NCBI GenBank assembly: GCA_028279215.1
Contig: JANQOF010000026.1
Coordinates: 124,001 to 188,000 of the forward strand
DNA: 64,000 bases
Direction of reading: 5' to 3'
Origin: Pirellulales bacterium
Lineage (GTDB): Bacteria; Planctomycetota; Planctomycetia; Pirellulales; Lacipirellulaceae
The position numbers and the translations under genes are program-made. Of this stretch, positions 56,164 through 64,000 are shown piece by piece. Under the pieces are notes generated by a model. The model did not search any database. It saw only the letters and a program-made list of their open reading frames with translations, and had not been told where the DNA came from. Position 1 is the first letter of the stretch. Every line of letters begins with the position of its first letter.

Positions 56164-57582
56164 TTGCTAACACTTTCTTCCAACATGCTGATTGTCGCTC
56201 AGTCGCAACTTGCAGGCGCGGGATATCTCGTAGCGGCGGTGCTGTTCATCCTTGGCATCCAGGGGATGACCCACCCGCGCACCGCAGTGCGTGGCAATCT
56301 GCTGGGCGCAGTTGGCATGCTCGTCGCGGTGGTGGTTACGGTCGCCCAACTTGGCATCTTGCCGCTTGGCGCCGCGTTGATGGCGATGTTGGTTGGCGGG
56401 GCTACTGGATACGTGCTGGCCGTGCAAGTGCAAATGACGCAGATGCCGCAGCTTGTGGCGCTATTCAACGGTTTCGGCGGCGCGGCTTCAGCGTTAGTGG
56501 CGGGAGCCGAGGTCGTGTCCCAGGTGCCAAACGAAGCCACGCCAGTTGGCGACACGACTATGCTGGCTGCAGGTACTGCTGGCCTTATCGGCGCACTGAC
56601 GCTTACCGGTTCGTTGGTGGCCGCCGGTAAGCTGCAGGAATTGCCGATGTTCAATCGGAAGTTTGACTGGCCTGCGTTACCAAGTGCGAACATTGCTATT
56701 GCCGCGGTCGCGGCGCTGTTCTTGCTGCTGATGCTCGCCGGATCAACCTGGCCATTCTGGCCATTGGCGTTGCTGGCGTGTGTGCTGGGCGTGACCTTGG
56801 TGATGCCAATCGGTGGGGCTGACATGCCGGTGGTGATTTCGCTCTTGAACAGTTACTCAGGCCTCGCCGCCGCGGCTGCCGGATTCGTGATCAACAATGA
56901 CGTACTGATCATCGCGGGATCCCTGGTGGGCGCAAGTGGCTTGATTCTCACAAACATCATGTGCAAGGCAATGAATCGCTCGCTCGCCGGCGTGGTGTTC
57001 GGCAAGCTCGAACCAACTGCCGGCGGCCCTACGGCCGACGAAGTGTACGAAGGCAAAGTCAAATCCACCTCCGCCGACGAGGTCGCCATGCTGCTCGACG
57101 GCGCACAGCGAGTCGTGATCGTCCCGGGCTACGGCATGGCGGTCGCCCAAGCCCAATACTCCGTCCGGGACTTGGCAATACAGCTTGAGAATCGCGGCTC
57201 CACGGTCGAATACGCCATTCATCCCGTTGCCGGTCGCATGCCAGGGCACATGAACGTACTGCTTGCCGAGGCCGACGTACCCTACGAACAGCTAAAGACA
57301 ATGGAGGAAATCAATCCCACGTTTTCTCAAGTCGACGTGGCCATCGTGCTGGGGGCAAACGACGTTGTGAACCCGGTGGCCAATACCGATCCGTCCAGTC
57401 CCATTGCCGGCATGCCGATTCTTGAAGTCGACAAAGCTCGCACCGTAGTTGTCATCAAGCGAAGCTTGTCGCCTGGCTTTGCCGGCATCCCCAACCCTCT
57501 GTTCGCTGCCGACAATTGCCTGATGTACTTTGGCGATGGCAAGCAAGCGATGGTCGACCTTGTAACCGCCGTGAAGGAATAG
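56164..57582 (+). CDS. pntB: NAD(P) transhydrogenase subunit beta
   Basis: 472 residues. The N-terminal half has about eight membrane helices (YLVAAVLFILGIQGMTHP; FNGFGGAASALVAGAE; GGADMPVVISLLNSYSGLAAAAAGFVI). The C-terminal dIII NADP-binding domain has VVIVPGYGMAVAQAQYSVRDL, ILEVDKARTVVVIKRS and AGIPNPLFAADNCLMYFGDGK. It completes the pnt operon. A Met seven codons into the frame could also be the start. Confidence 0.94.
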   Translation: MLTLSSNMLIVAQSQLAGAGYLVAAVLFILGIQGMTHPRTAVRGNLLGAVGMLVAVVVTVAQLGILPLGAALMAMLVGGATGYVLAVQVQMTQMPQLVALFNGFGGAASALVAGAEVVSQVPNEATPVGDTTMLAAGTAGLIGALTLTGSLVAAGKLQELPMFNRKFDWPALPSANIAIAAVAALFLLLMLAGSTWPFWPLALLACVLGVTLVMPIGGADMPVVISLLNSYSGLAAAAAGFVINNDVLIIAGSLVGASGLILTNIMCKAMNRSLAGVVFGKLEPTAGGPTADEVYEGKVKSTSADEVAMLLDGAQRVVIVPGYGMAVAQAQYSVRDLAIQLENRGSTVEYAIHPVAGRMPGHMNVLLAEADVPYEQLKTMEEINPTFSQVDVAIVLGANDVVNPVANTDPSSPIAGMPILEVDKARTVVVIKRSLSPGFAGIPNPLFAADNCLMYFGDGKQAMVDLVTAVKE

Positions 57583-58072
57583 TTAGCCGCACGGCGTAGC
57601 CAAGCGTGCGTCGACCATGTATCCGTACCTATTGACGCGGCCCACACATAGGTTGGCAAGCCGTGTTCATCGGCTGCTCATCCGTGGCTAGTTTTTTGTG
57701 GTACGACTTTTTTGTGGTACGACACGCGCTCTGCTGCGCATCGCGGCTATCTGCATCGCTTGTTAATTCGTGCAAACTCTGCGGCCACATGCGGTGGGAT
57801 TTCGGCTCGCTGCTCGTTGCGAACCGATAGTTGGTTGTCGACTTTCAACTAGCATCGCGCCACGCAAGTCGACGCCAATGCCCACTTCGCCATATTTTAA
57901 CAAAGTTGCCAAAGCCCCCTGGGTTGCTGGACCGATACTTTTTATGCCAGCATCCGGCGGTAGTGTGCACTCGTAAGCGGCATGAGGTTGCTTGACATGC
58001 ACACTGTCGAAAACGGGATCCACAAGCCGGGTCCCAAGATAGCGATTTGGCCACCTAGCACAAGAAGGACGT
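57583..58072. repeat. Intergenic region, about 490 bases, with a 16-bp tandem duplication
   Basis: TTTTTTGTGGTACGAC occurs twice in perfect tandem at 57692-57707 and 57708-57723. A minus-strand frame covering 57763-58083 exists, but its composition does not look coding and it has no family resemblance. Confidence 0.55.
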
Positions 58073-58375
58073 TTGCCACGCATGCGGACTCACGATGAGC
58101 GACTCGAAGACCACAACCAAGTCCGTCAACATGTCAGCCAAGTTCTGTGTGAACTAGAAGACCTCGAGCCCAACCATTTTCCTCTTAGCGAGCGAACGCT
58201 AGAGCGCGCCGGCGCGGCGTGCGGTGTGTTGTTCGTACTACACGGCCCGCGCCAATTGCGTGTCACGGCAATCTGGGAAATGGAACGGAACGTCATTTGG
58301 TTCTACAACTCGGTTGGGGAGCGATGCCAGAAGACCCAATTGCACGGCAATGCGACAGCGACCGTAGCAGCCTGA
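58073..58375 (+). CDS. Small hypothetical protein
   Basis: 100 residues as drawn; a second Met at codon 4 gives MRTHDERLEDHNQVRQHVSQ. The sequence looks coding (HNQVRQHVSQVLCELEDLEPNHFPLSE, VLFVLHGPRQLRVTAIWEMERNVIWFYNS), but I do not recognise the family. It precedes csrA by about 170 bases on the same strand. Confidence 0.5.
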   Translation: MPRMRTHDERLEDHNQVRQHVSQVLCELEDLEPNHFPLSERTLERAGAACGVLFVLHGPRQLRVTAIWEMERNVIWFYNSVGERCQKTQLHGNATATVAA

Positions 58376-58547
58376 CGTTCGCGGGAAGAGACGCTAGAAC
58401 CTATCGACCCTCCGCCGCTAGCAGAGCCGCTTGCTTGGAAGTGCTCCGCGCGGCTGGCAAAACTGTATTGACCAGCCCACCGCCTTGAGGTATACACGCA
58501 TACACTAACCTCAACTGGCGTTTAGAAACACGGAGGTTCCCCACGAT

Positions 58548-58766
58548 ATGTTAGTGCTATCCCGCAAAGAGTCGCAACGCATCCGCGTTGGTGACTCGAT
58601 CGTCGTTACGATTGTCAAGATTGGCGGCGATAAGGTTCGTGTTGGTATTGAAGCCCCCGACGATGTGTTAGTGCTTCGTGATGAACTCGAGGCGTGGGAC
58701 ACTACCGCGCCGAATGAGCCCACCAACTCTGATTCACGCGCCCAGGCCCAGGTTGCGGCCGCTTAG
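58548..58766 (+). CDS. csrA: Carbon storage regulator CsrA
   Basis: 72 residues. MLVLSRKESQRIRVGDSIVV is the canonical RNA-binding N-terminus, and KVRVGIEAPDDVLVLRDEL completes the dimer fold. The C-terminal Ala/Gln/Ser-rich tail is longer than in E. coli. It binds GGA in hairpin loops of mRNA leaders to control translation. Its own leader has ACACGGAGG a few bases before the start, which is both the ribosome-binding site and a plausible CsrA target. Confidence 0.93.
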   Translation: MLVLSRKESQRIRVGDSIVVTIVKIGGDKVRVGIEAPDDVLVLRDELEAWDTTAPNEPTNSDSRAQAQVAAA

Positions 58767-58892
58767 TAGGCCGTTCACTCGATGCGCTGGACGCATCACG
58801 TAAGGGGGAAGGCGCTACGATTGCCCGAGTTCGACGCCACTGCGAATGGCGCAAGTTGTTAATCTCAAAGCTCTTTGTGAAATAGTCTCATC

Positions 58893-58927
58893 AGCCGGCC
58901 TTCGACAGAAGGCTGGCTTCTTTTTTT
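58893..58927 (+). terminator. Intrinsic terminator downstream of csrA
   Basis: Stem AGCCgGCCTTC/GAAGGCtGGCT with a GACA loop (58893-58917), followed by TTC and a run of seven T. It lies about 130 bases after the csrA stop. Nothing else is visible in 58767-58892 or between the terminator and the next gene at 59136. Confidence 0.85.
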
Positions 58928-59135
58928 GACAACCGGTAGGTGAGCCGCTACACTATGCGGCCATCCCGCAAGATTGTCCGATCTCGCGGCCTGCCCCGCA
59001 TCCCACCACACACCCTGCCCTTCCTGTCCATTGCACGCATGCAGTGGGTGACTCTGTTGTTTGCGAACTGGCGACCGTTCAGTTCGCACTTTGCTCGACC
59101 GTCACACTACACGTTGATCGGATTGGAGTGCTGGT

Positions 59136-60431
59136 ATGACTGCTTCTACTCGAGTCTCGCGACGCAACTTCTTGGCCGTTGGTTCATTGACCAGCCTAGG
59201 TTTAACGCTCGGCGACTATCTGTTTCTTCGCCAGGCCCAAGGCTCGGAAACAGTCCCCGAACCAAAGGCCAAGAGCGTGATCCACATCTTTATGCCCGGC
59301 GGAATGTCGGCGCAGGAGTCGTGGGATCCAAAGCCCTATGCGCCAATCGAGTATCGCGGCGAGATGGGTTCGATCGACACCAAAATACGTGGCGAAAAAT
59401 TCGGCGATGTGCTTAGGCGCACCGCGCAAGTGGCCGACAAGATGACGATCGTAAGGTCTCTAACGCACGGCGAAGCTGCTCACGAACGCGGTGTGCACAA
59501 CATGTTCACCGGGTATCGACCCAGTCCTGCCTTGGTGTATCCGAGCATGGGCAGCGTGGTGAGTCACGAATTAGGACCCCGCAACAACCTGCCCGCATAC
59601 ATCTGCGTACCCAACCAGCCGAATCCGTCCGCGAGCACCGGCTACTTGAGTTCGAGCTACGCGCCTTTCAGTTTGGGCGCCGCACCGGAACAGAATGGCT
59701 TTAAGGTTCGCGATCTGAACCTGCCCGGCGGAGTCGACGAAGTGCGATATGATCGCCGTCGCGAATTACTAGAGTTCGTCAACTGCGAGTTCAATAATCG
59801 CGTGCAAGCCGACAATATCGGTGCGATGAATACGTTCTACGAACGTGCGTTCGATCTGGTCAGCTCCAACGAAGCCCGCGAGGCGTTCAACCTGGAAGCC
59901 GAGGATGGAAAAGCACGTGATCGCTACGGTCGCAATCAGGCCGGCGCGCGAATGTTGCTTGCGCGACGCTTGGTCGAGGCAGGCGCGCGATTCATCACGC
60001 TCACTTACGGCGGATGGGATCACCACCAACAGATTACCGCCAACATGCGGCGATTGATGCCGGCGTTTGATCAAGCCTATGCGGCGCTGCTGTCGGATCT
60101 CGACGAGCGCGGGCTCTTGGAATCAACGTTAGTGTTGGTCTCAAGCGAATTCGGCCGAACGCCCAAGATCAATCAAGACGGTGGCCGCGATCACTGGCCC
60201 AAGGTGTTTAGCGTCGCGTTGGCTGGCGGCGGAGTGCAGCGGGGCGCGGTGGTTGGCTCCAGTGGCCCAACAGCTAGCGAGCCAGAAGACACGCCAGTGA
60301 GCCCCGAAGACTTGGCCACCACCATTTACCACCAACTCGGTATCAAAGCTGAAAAAGAGCTGATGGCTCCGGGCGCCCGCCCCATCGAAATCGTCAAAGG
60401 CGGTCAGGTTCGCCGCGAAATCGTGGGGTAG
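59136..60431 (+). CDS. DUF1501 domain protein, Tat-exported
   Basis: 431 residues. The Tat signal VSRRNFLAVGSLTSLGL is at the N-terminus. Family blocks: IHIFMPGGMSAQESWDPKP, RSLTHGEAAHERGVHNMFTGY, ARFITLTYGGWDHHQQI, LVSSEFGRTPKINQDGGRDHW and SPEDLATTIYHQLGI. It starts the group with the PPC-domain and DUF1549-type genes (gap to the next frame only 10 bases), so the three are probably one operon for exported proteins. Confidence 0.9.
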   Translation: MTASTRVSRRNFLAVGSLTSLGLTLGDYLFLRQAQGSETVPEPKAKSVIHIFMPGGMSAQESWDPKPYAPIEYRGEMGSIDTKIRGEKFGDVLRRTAQVADKMTIVRSLTHGEAAHERGVHNMFTGYRPSPALVYPSMGSVVSHELGPRNNLPAYICVPNQPNPSASTGYLSSSYAPFSLGAAPEQNGFKVRDLNLPGGVDEVRYDRRRELLEFVNCEFNNRVQADNIGAMNTFYERAFDLVSSNEAREAFNLEAEDGKARDRYGRNQAGARMLLARRLVEAGARFITLTYGGWDHHQQITANMRRLMPAFDQAYAALLSDLDERGLLESTLVLVSSEFGRTPKINQDGGRDHWPKVFSVALAGGGVQRGAVVGSSGPTASEPEDTPVSPEDLATTIYHQLGIKAEKELMAPGARPIEIVKGGQVRREIVG

Positions 60432-60441
60432 CATCAGCCGT

Positions 60442-62820
60442 GTGTCCGTTGGCGACGGTTCCAACAGAATATTCAGACAGCAGACTACGGTGAGTTCTGT
60501 GAACATTCGACTCGCTCTCTCGACGTTGTGCGTCAATTGCCTTGTGACCACCATATCGCCTGCCGCTGCACCACAGCTAGGGCAGTTGGTACCGCAAGGC
60601 GGACAACGGGGCACGGAGGTGGAAGTTTCTCTGCGCGGGGCACGACTCGGGCTTGACCCCAAGGAAGTGCTGTGGCACGAGACCGGCATCGACGTGAAGT
60701 CGATCGAGCGTGTCGACGACAATCAAACGAAGGTCACCCTGGCGGTTCCCGATACTCTGGCGACTGGTCGCTACGCAATGCGGCTTCGCACCGCAACTGG
60801 CATCTCGAATGTCATGACGTTTCACGTCGGCGACCTTCCCGAATTACAGGAAGTCGAGCCGAACAGTAACCCACTGGCGGCGCAAGCAATTGAGTTCGGC
60901 TCGGTGGTTAACGGCGTTGTGAGGAACGAAGACGTCGATTTCTTCACCTTCGAGGCTGCTGCCGGCGAGGTGATTGCCGTGGAGGTCGATGGCTTACGAC
61001 TAGGCCGAACGTTTTTCGATCCCGTGATCACGCTGCTAGATGACGCCGGCCAGCAGATCGCCAAATGCGACGACTGGCCGCTGATGCGCCAAGATGCCTG
61101 CTTAACGGTCGTCGCACCGAAGGATGGAAAGTACACGCTTGAACTCCGCGAGTCCGCCTATCGCGGCAACGACGCAGCAACCTATCGTTTGCATGTTGGT
61201 AAGTTTCCAAGACCGCTAGCAGTTTATCCGCCAGGGGGTCGCGTTGGCGAGACGATCGTCCTCAACTGGCTTGGCGATGCCGCCGGCGAGACGACGCAGG
61301 AAGTGACGCTTCCTTCTGAACCGACCAACGAGTTCAACTACTCGCCCTTCAACGATCGAGGGATGGCGCCCTCGCCCCACACACTGCGAGTAGTCGACAT
61401 TCCTGTGTGCAGCGAGGTGGAACCAAACAACAAAGTCAAGCAGGCGACCACCGGTGAAGCTCCAGGGGCCTTCTATGGTGTGCTCGGAGAAGCGGGCGAT
61501 ATCGACTACTTCCGGTTCGCGGCGAAGAAAGGACAGGTGCTACACCTGCGGCTGCATGCCCGGCGCATCGGTTCGCCAGCCGACGCGGTGCTAAGAATTC
61601 AGAATTCCGACGGCCGCAATCTGGCGGGCAACGACGACGATCGCGGCTACCCCGACAGCTATATCCGATTTCAAGCGCCAGACGATGGCGAATATGTCGC
61701 GGAAGTGCAAGATCGTCTGCGCCGCGGCGACGAGACTTTCACGTATTGGCTCGAAGCAAGGCCTGACGAAGCGGCTGTCGACCTGGAGTTCGAAGAGCAA
61801 CAGCGCTACGTGGCCAAGCTGCTGGATGTTCCGCGTGGGAATCGCAACGGAGTCATGCTCCGAGCCACCAGACGGAACACAGGCGGCGAGTTACTTATCG
61901 ACTGGGCCAACCTACCACCCGGCGTCTCGGTTGAGTTGCATCCACTCGCGGGCAACTACAACCGCATCCCAGTGATGCTCTCCGCGTCGGATGATGCGCC
62001 GCTGGGGCAAGGCTTGTCGACATTATCCGCGCACCGCACCGAAGATGATGCGCCTGTCAAAGCCAATTTTACCAATCGCAATTGGATGGTTCGCGGGCAG
62101 AACAATGTCGACATGTGGAACTACATAGGCAGCCGCGCCGTGATAGCGGTTACCGAAAAGGCGCCCTACTCGATCCGCATCGAAGACCCCAAAGCGCCGC
62201 TGGTGCAACGTGGAACCAAGAACCTGAAGATCGTTGCTGAGCGGGCAGAGGGCTTCACGGGCGCGATTCTGGTGCGAATGCTTTACAACCCGCCAGGCGT
62301 TTCGGCCAATGCATCTCTCCGAATTAAGGAAAACGAGAACGAAGCAACCATCCCGGTCACCGCCAACGATAAAGCCCAACTCGGCGATTGGAAGATTCTG
62401 GTCCGCGGCCAAGCAGAGTCACAGGGCACCTGGGTGACCGTCACACCATTCTCCACGCTCAAGATAGCCGAGCCGTACGTGGCTATGGAGCTGCCACGCC
62501 CGAATGTCGAACAGGGTAACAAGCTAACCTTTCCAATCAAAATCGAGCAGCGTACGCCGTTCGAAGGTGAAGCCAAAGTGGAATTGATTGGCTTGCCGAG
62601 TGGAGTCACGACTACGCCGCGTTCGATCACGAAGGAAATGTCCGAAGTCGTGTTCGACCTCGAAGTGGCGGCCGACGCACGGCCGGGCCAGCACCGAGGG
62701 CTGTTTTGCCGCGTCACGGTTATTGAAAACGGCGAGCCGGTCGTGCACTCGGTCGGCTACGGGGAGTTAAGGGTCGACAAGCCCGTCGAGCCACACTTGA
62801 CTGCCCAATCATCGAAGTAA
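60442..62820 (+). CDS. PPC-domain (pre-peptidase C-terminal) surface protein
   Basis: 792 residues as drawn. A GTG at 60499 starts VNIRLALSTLCVNCLVTTISPAAA, a signal peptide, and is the likelier start. At least two PPC-type domains are visible: EVEPNSNPLAAQAIEFGSVV ... EDVDFFTFEAAAGEVIAVEV and EVEPNNKVKQATTG ... GDIDYFRFAAKKGQVLHLRLHA. Beta-sandwich repeats follow, with an Ig-like C-terminal part (VEQGNKLTFPIKIEQRTPFEGEAKVELIGLP). It is probably exported and surface-bound. Its role with the flanking DUF1501 and DUF1549 proteins is unproven. Confidence 0.82.
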   Translation: MSVGDGSNRIFRQQTTVSSVNIRLALSTLCVNCLVTTISPAAAPQLGQLVPQGGQRGTEVEVSLRGARLGLDPKEVLWHETGIDVKSIERVDDNQTKVTLAVPDTLATGRYAMRLRTATGISNVMTFHVGDLPELQEVEPNSNPLAAQAIEFGSVVNGVVRNEDVDFFTFEAAAGEVIAVEVDGLRLGRTFFDPVITLLDDAGQQIAKCDDWPLMRQDACLTVVAPKDGKYTLELRESAYRGNDAATYRLHVGKFPRPLAVYPPGGRVGETIVLNWLGDAAGETTQEVTLPSEPTNEFNYSPFNDRGMAPSPHTLRVVDIPVCSEVEPNNKVKQATTGEAPGAFYGVLGEAGDIDYFRFAAKKGQVLHLRLHARRIGSPADAVLRIQNSDGRNLAGNDDDRGYPDSYIRFQAPDDGEYVAEVQDRLRRGDETFTYWLEARPDEAAVDLEFEEQQRYVAKLLDVPRGNRNGVMLRATRRNTGGELLIDWANLPPGVSVELHPLAGNYNRIPVMLSASDDAPLGQGLSTLSAHRTEDDAPVKANFTNRNWMVRGQNNVDMWNYIGSRAVIAVTEKAPYSIRIEDPKAPLVQRGTKNLKIVAERAEGFTGAILVRMLYNPPGVSANASLRIKENENEATIPVTANDKAQLGDWKILVRGQAESQGTWVTVTPFSTLKIAEPYVAMELPRPNVEQGNKLTFPIKIEQRTPFEGEAKVELIGLPSGVTTTPRSITKEMSEVVFDLEVAADARPGQHRGLFCRVTVIENGEPVVHSVGYGELRVDKPVEPHLTAQSSK

Positions 62821-62848
62821 ATCAACGCCAAGTCGCGAGTTTGAAGCC

Positions 62849-64000
62849 ATGAGTCACGCAACGCAACAGTCGCAGCGCTTTCTCCAGTCTGTAAAAGGTC
62901 ACTACGGACTAGTTACGCTGGCGGCAATTTGTCTTACAAGCATCGCCACGGCCGAAGAGCCAGAGTTTGTCGAGCTGGCTGTCTATCCTCCCACCGCGGC
63001 GCTACATGACGCGGCCGATTATCAATCCGTCGTCGCGGTGGCCAAGCGAGCCGATGGAGTGTCGGTCGACGTGACCGACCAGGTCGAATGGACGTTGGAA
63101 TCGGCCGATGACGTTGCTGCGTCAGAGGGCCATACGATTCGCCCTCAAGGCGACGGCCACGGCGTGCTCAAGGCCAAACTTGGCGAGTTGTTTGATCAGT
63201 GCGATGTCACTGTCACCAACTCCCAAGCAGAGCGCGCTATTAGCTACCGCCACGATGTAATCCCAGTACTCGTGCGAGCAGGTTGCAACGCCGGTGCGTG
63301 TCACGGTTCGGCACGCGGCAAGGATGGATTTCGCCTATCACTGTTTGGATTTGATCCAGCAGGAGACTATCAGCGCTTGACGCGGGAAATGTCGACGCGG
63401 CGAATCAATCGCGCTTTGCCCGACGACAGCCTGCTATTGGTTAAAGCCGTGGGGGGCGTGCCGCACACCGGTGGAAAACTGTTCGAGCACGACACCGTGT
63501 ACTACGAAAAGCTGCGTACTTGGATTGAGGAGGGCGTGCCCAACGACTTAGAAGGGGCGGCAACCGTTGCAAGTGTCGACTTCTATCCGCCGCGGGTGGT
63601 GCTTGAAGGAGAGGGCACGACGCAGCGATTTGTCGTGATTGCCAACTATAGTGACGGCAGCACCCGTGATGTCAGCAATCTGGCAGTATTCAGTTCAAAC
63701 AACGATACGGTCGCCAAGCTCGACGCCGACGGCCTAGCTACCGCCGGTATGCGTGGAGAAGCGTTCGTGATGGCGCGTTTCGACACCCATACTGTCGGTA
63801 GCCAAGTGATCGTGCTGCCTAAGGGCCTGGGATTTTCGCCCACGGACGATCAACCGGCTAATTACATCGACGAGCTAGTCGGTGCAAAACTCGACGACTT
63901 GCGGCTCGAACCGAGTGGCACCGCTTCCGACGCTGAGTTTCTACGCCGAGTCACCATCGATATTGTCGGTCTACTACCAACGCCCGAGGAAGTGGCGCAG
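62849..64000 (+). CDS. DUF1549-type protein with Cx4CH motif and Big2-like domain (partial, runs off window)
   Basis: The frame from the ATG at 62849 is open to the right edge (384 codons). An uncleaved or signal-anchor-like N-terminus (YGLVTLAAICLTSIATA) precedes a beta domain. VLVRAGCNAGACHGSARGKDGF follows, a Cx4CH variant rather than the CxxCH of haem c, then FRLSLFGFDP. A Big2-like domain (VVIANYSDGSTRDVSNLAVF) ends before the DUF1549 start (YIDELVGAKLDDLRLEPSG, FLRRVTIDIVGLLPTPEEVA). The DUF1553 half is beyond the window. Confidence 0.88.
   Translation, partial: MSHATQQSQRFLQSVKGHYGLVTLAAICLTSIATAEEPEFVELAVYPPTAALHDAADYQSVVAVAKRADGVSVDVTDQVEWTLESADDVAASEGHTIRPQGDGHGVLKAKLGELFDQCDVTVTNSQAERAISYRHDVIPVLVRAGCNAGACHGSARGKDGFRLSLFGFDPAGDYQRLTREMSTRRINRALPDDSLLLVKAVGGVPHTGGKLFEHDTVYYEKLRTWIEEGVPNDLEGAATVASVDFYPPRVVLEGEGTTQRFVVIANYSDGSTRDVSNLAVFSSNNDTVAKLDADGLATAGMRGEAFVMARFDTHTVGSQVIVLPKGLGFSPTDDQPANYIDELVGAKLDDLRLEPSGTASDAEFLRRVTIDIVGLLPTPEEVAQ

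Noticed and set aside
57763..58083. 106-codon minus-strand frame
   Set aside because: No family, composition not coding-like, and it overlaps the start of the better frame at 58073.

Overview
The window comes from a planctomycete, probably of the order Pirellulales. The evidence is the gene content: two DUF1501 Tat proteins, two DUF1549/DUF1553-type proteins (one cut by the right edge), an SHD1-domain protein, a PPC-domain surface protein, a PEP-CTERM protein, DUF1570, a Tat-targeted Gfo/Idh/MocA oxidoreductase, an NtrC-type regulator, LL-diaminopimelate aminotransferase, bacillithiol deacetylase and a split pntAA/pntAB/pntB. Base composition is moderately high GC. Shine-Dalgarno sequences are often weak, and many proteins begin with Sec, Tat or lipoprotein signals.

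Layout. 1-5.8 kb (minus): dnaE (cut by the left edge), an FHA protein and purH. 5.9-7.3 kb: a promoter-like site, a long palindrome with a T-run, then rplM-rpsI and a terminator. 7.4-13.8 kb: an SHD1 protein, a GH43-like beta-propeller protein, a small membrane-anchored protein, and a DUF1549/DUF1553 plus DUF1501 pair. 13.8-15.4 kb (minus): a Doc-type toxin with its antitoxin, and an RlmI-like methyltransferase. 15.5-17.4 kb: a secreted protein ending in a Hint self-processing domain.

17.5-19.5 kb is the most unusual part. A tRNA gene has a complete canonical cloverleaf (7-bp acceptor stem, T arm, anticodon arm with GUU), but its D-loop is split by 135 nt of foldable sequence. Forty-eight bases after it lies a 556-residue LeuRS-like class I aminoacyl-tRNA synthetase. 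This enzyme has no room for the CP1 editing domain, and its leucine-pocket histidines are replaced. The arrangement suggests a dedicated orphan tRNA/synthetase pair.

19.9-24.5 kb: an acetyl-CoA hydrolase/CoA-transferase and an oxidative L-fucose catabolic set (fuconate dehydratase, SDR dehydrogenase, FAH-family hydrolase). 24.5-27.9 kb: a graveyard of mobile DNA (frameshifted IS3 transposase, frameshifted hypothetical, truncated IS4 transposase joined to the C-terminus of a tyrosine recombinase) next to the 3' end of tRNA-Lys(CUU), a typical island integration site. 27.9-37.6 kb: DUF1570 protein, dapL, oxidoreductase, PEP-CTERM protein, mutS and a PfkB kinase. 37.7-38.4 kb: a doubly frameshifted pseudogene. 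38.7-50.5 kb: a 1113-residue DUF2092-like/thioredoxin/helical fusion, a KAP-like membrane NTPase, a sigma-54 response regulator, xerC, small proteins, a lipoprotein, a nucleotidyltransferase module and bshB1. 50.6-58.8 kb: a small lipoprotein, an M32 carboxypeptidase, a zinc-ribbon membrane protein, the transhydrogenase operon, a hypothetical protein and csrA. 59.1 kb to the end: DUF1501, PPC-domain and DUF1549-type genes in one direction, probably an operon.

All calls were made by reading the sequence and translations without any database search. Functional names rest on recognisable motifs and overall resemblance.
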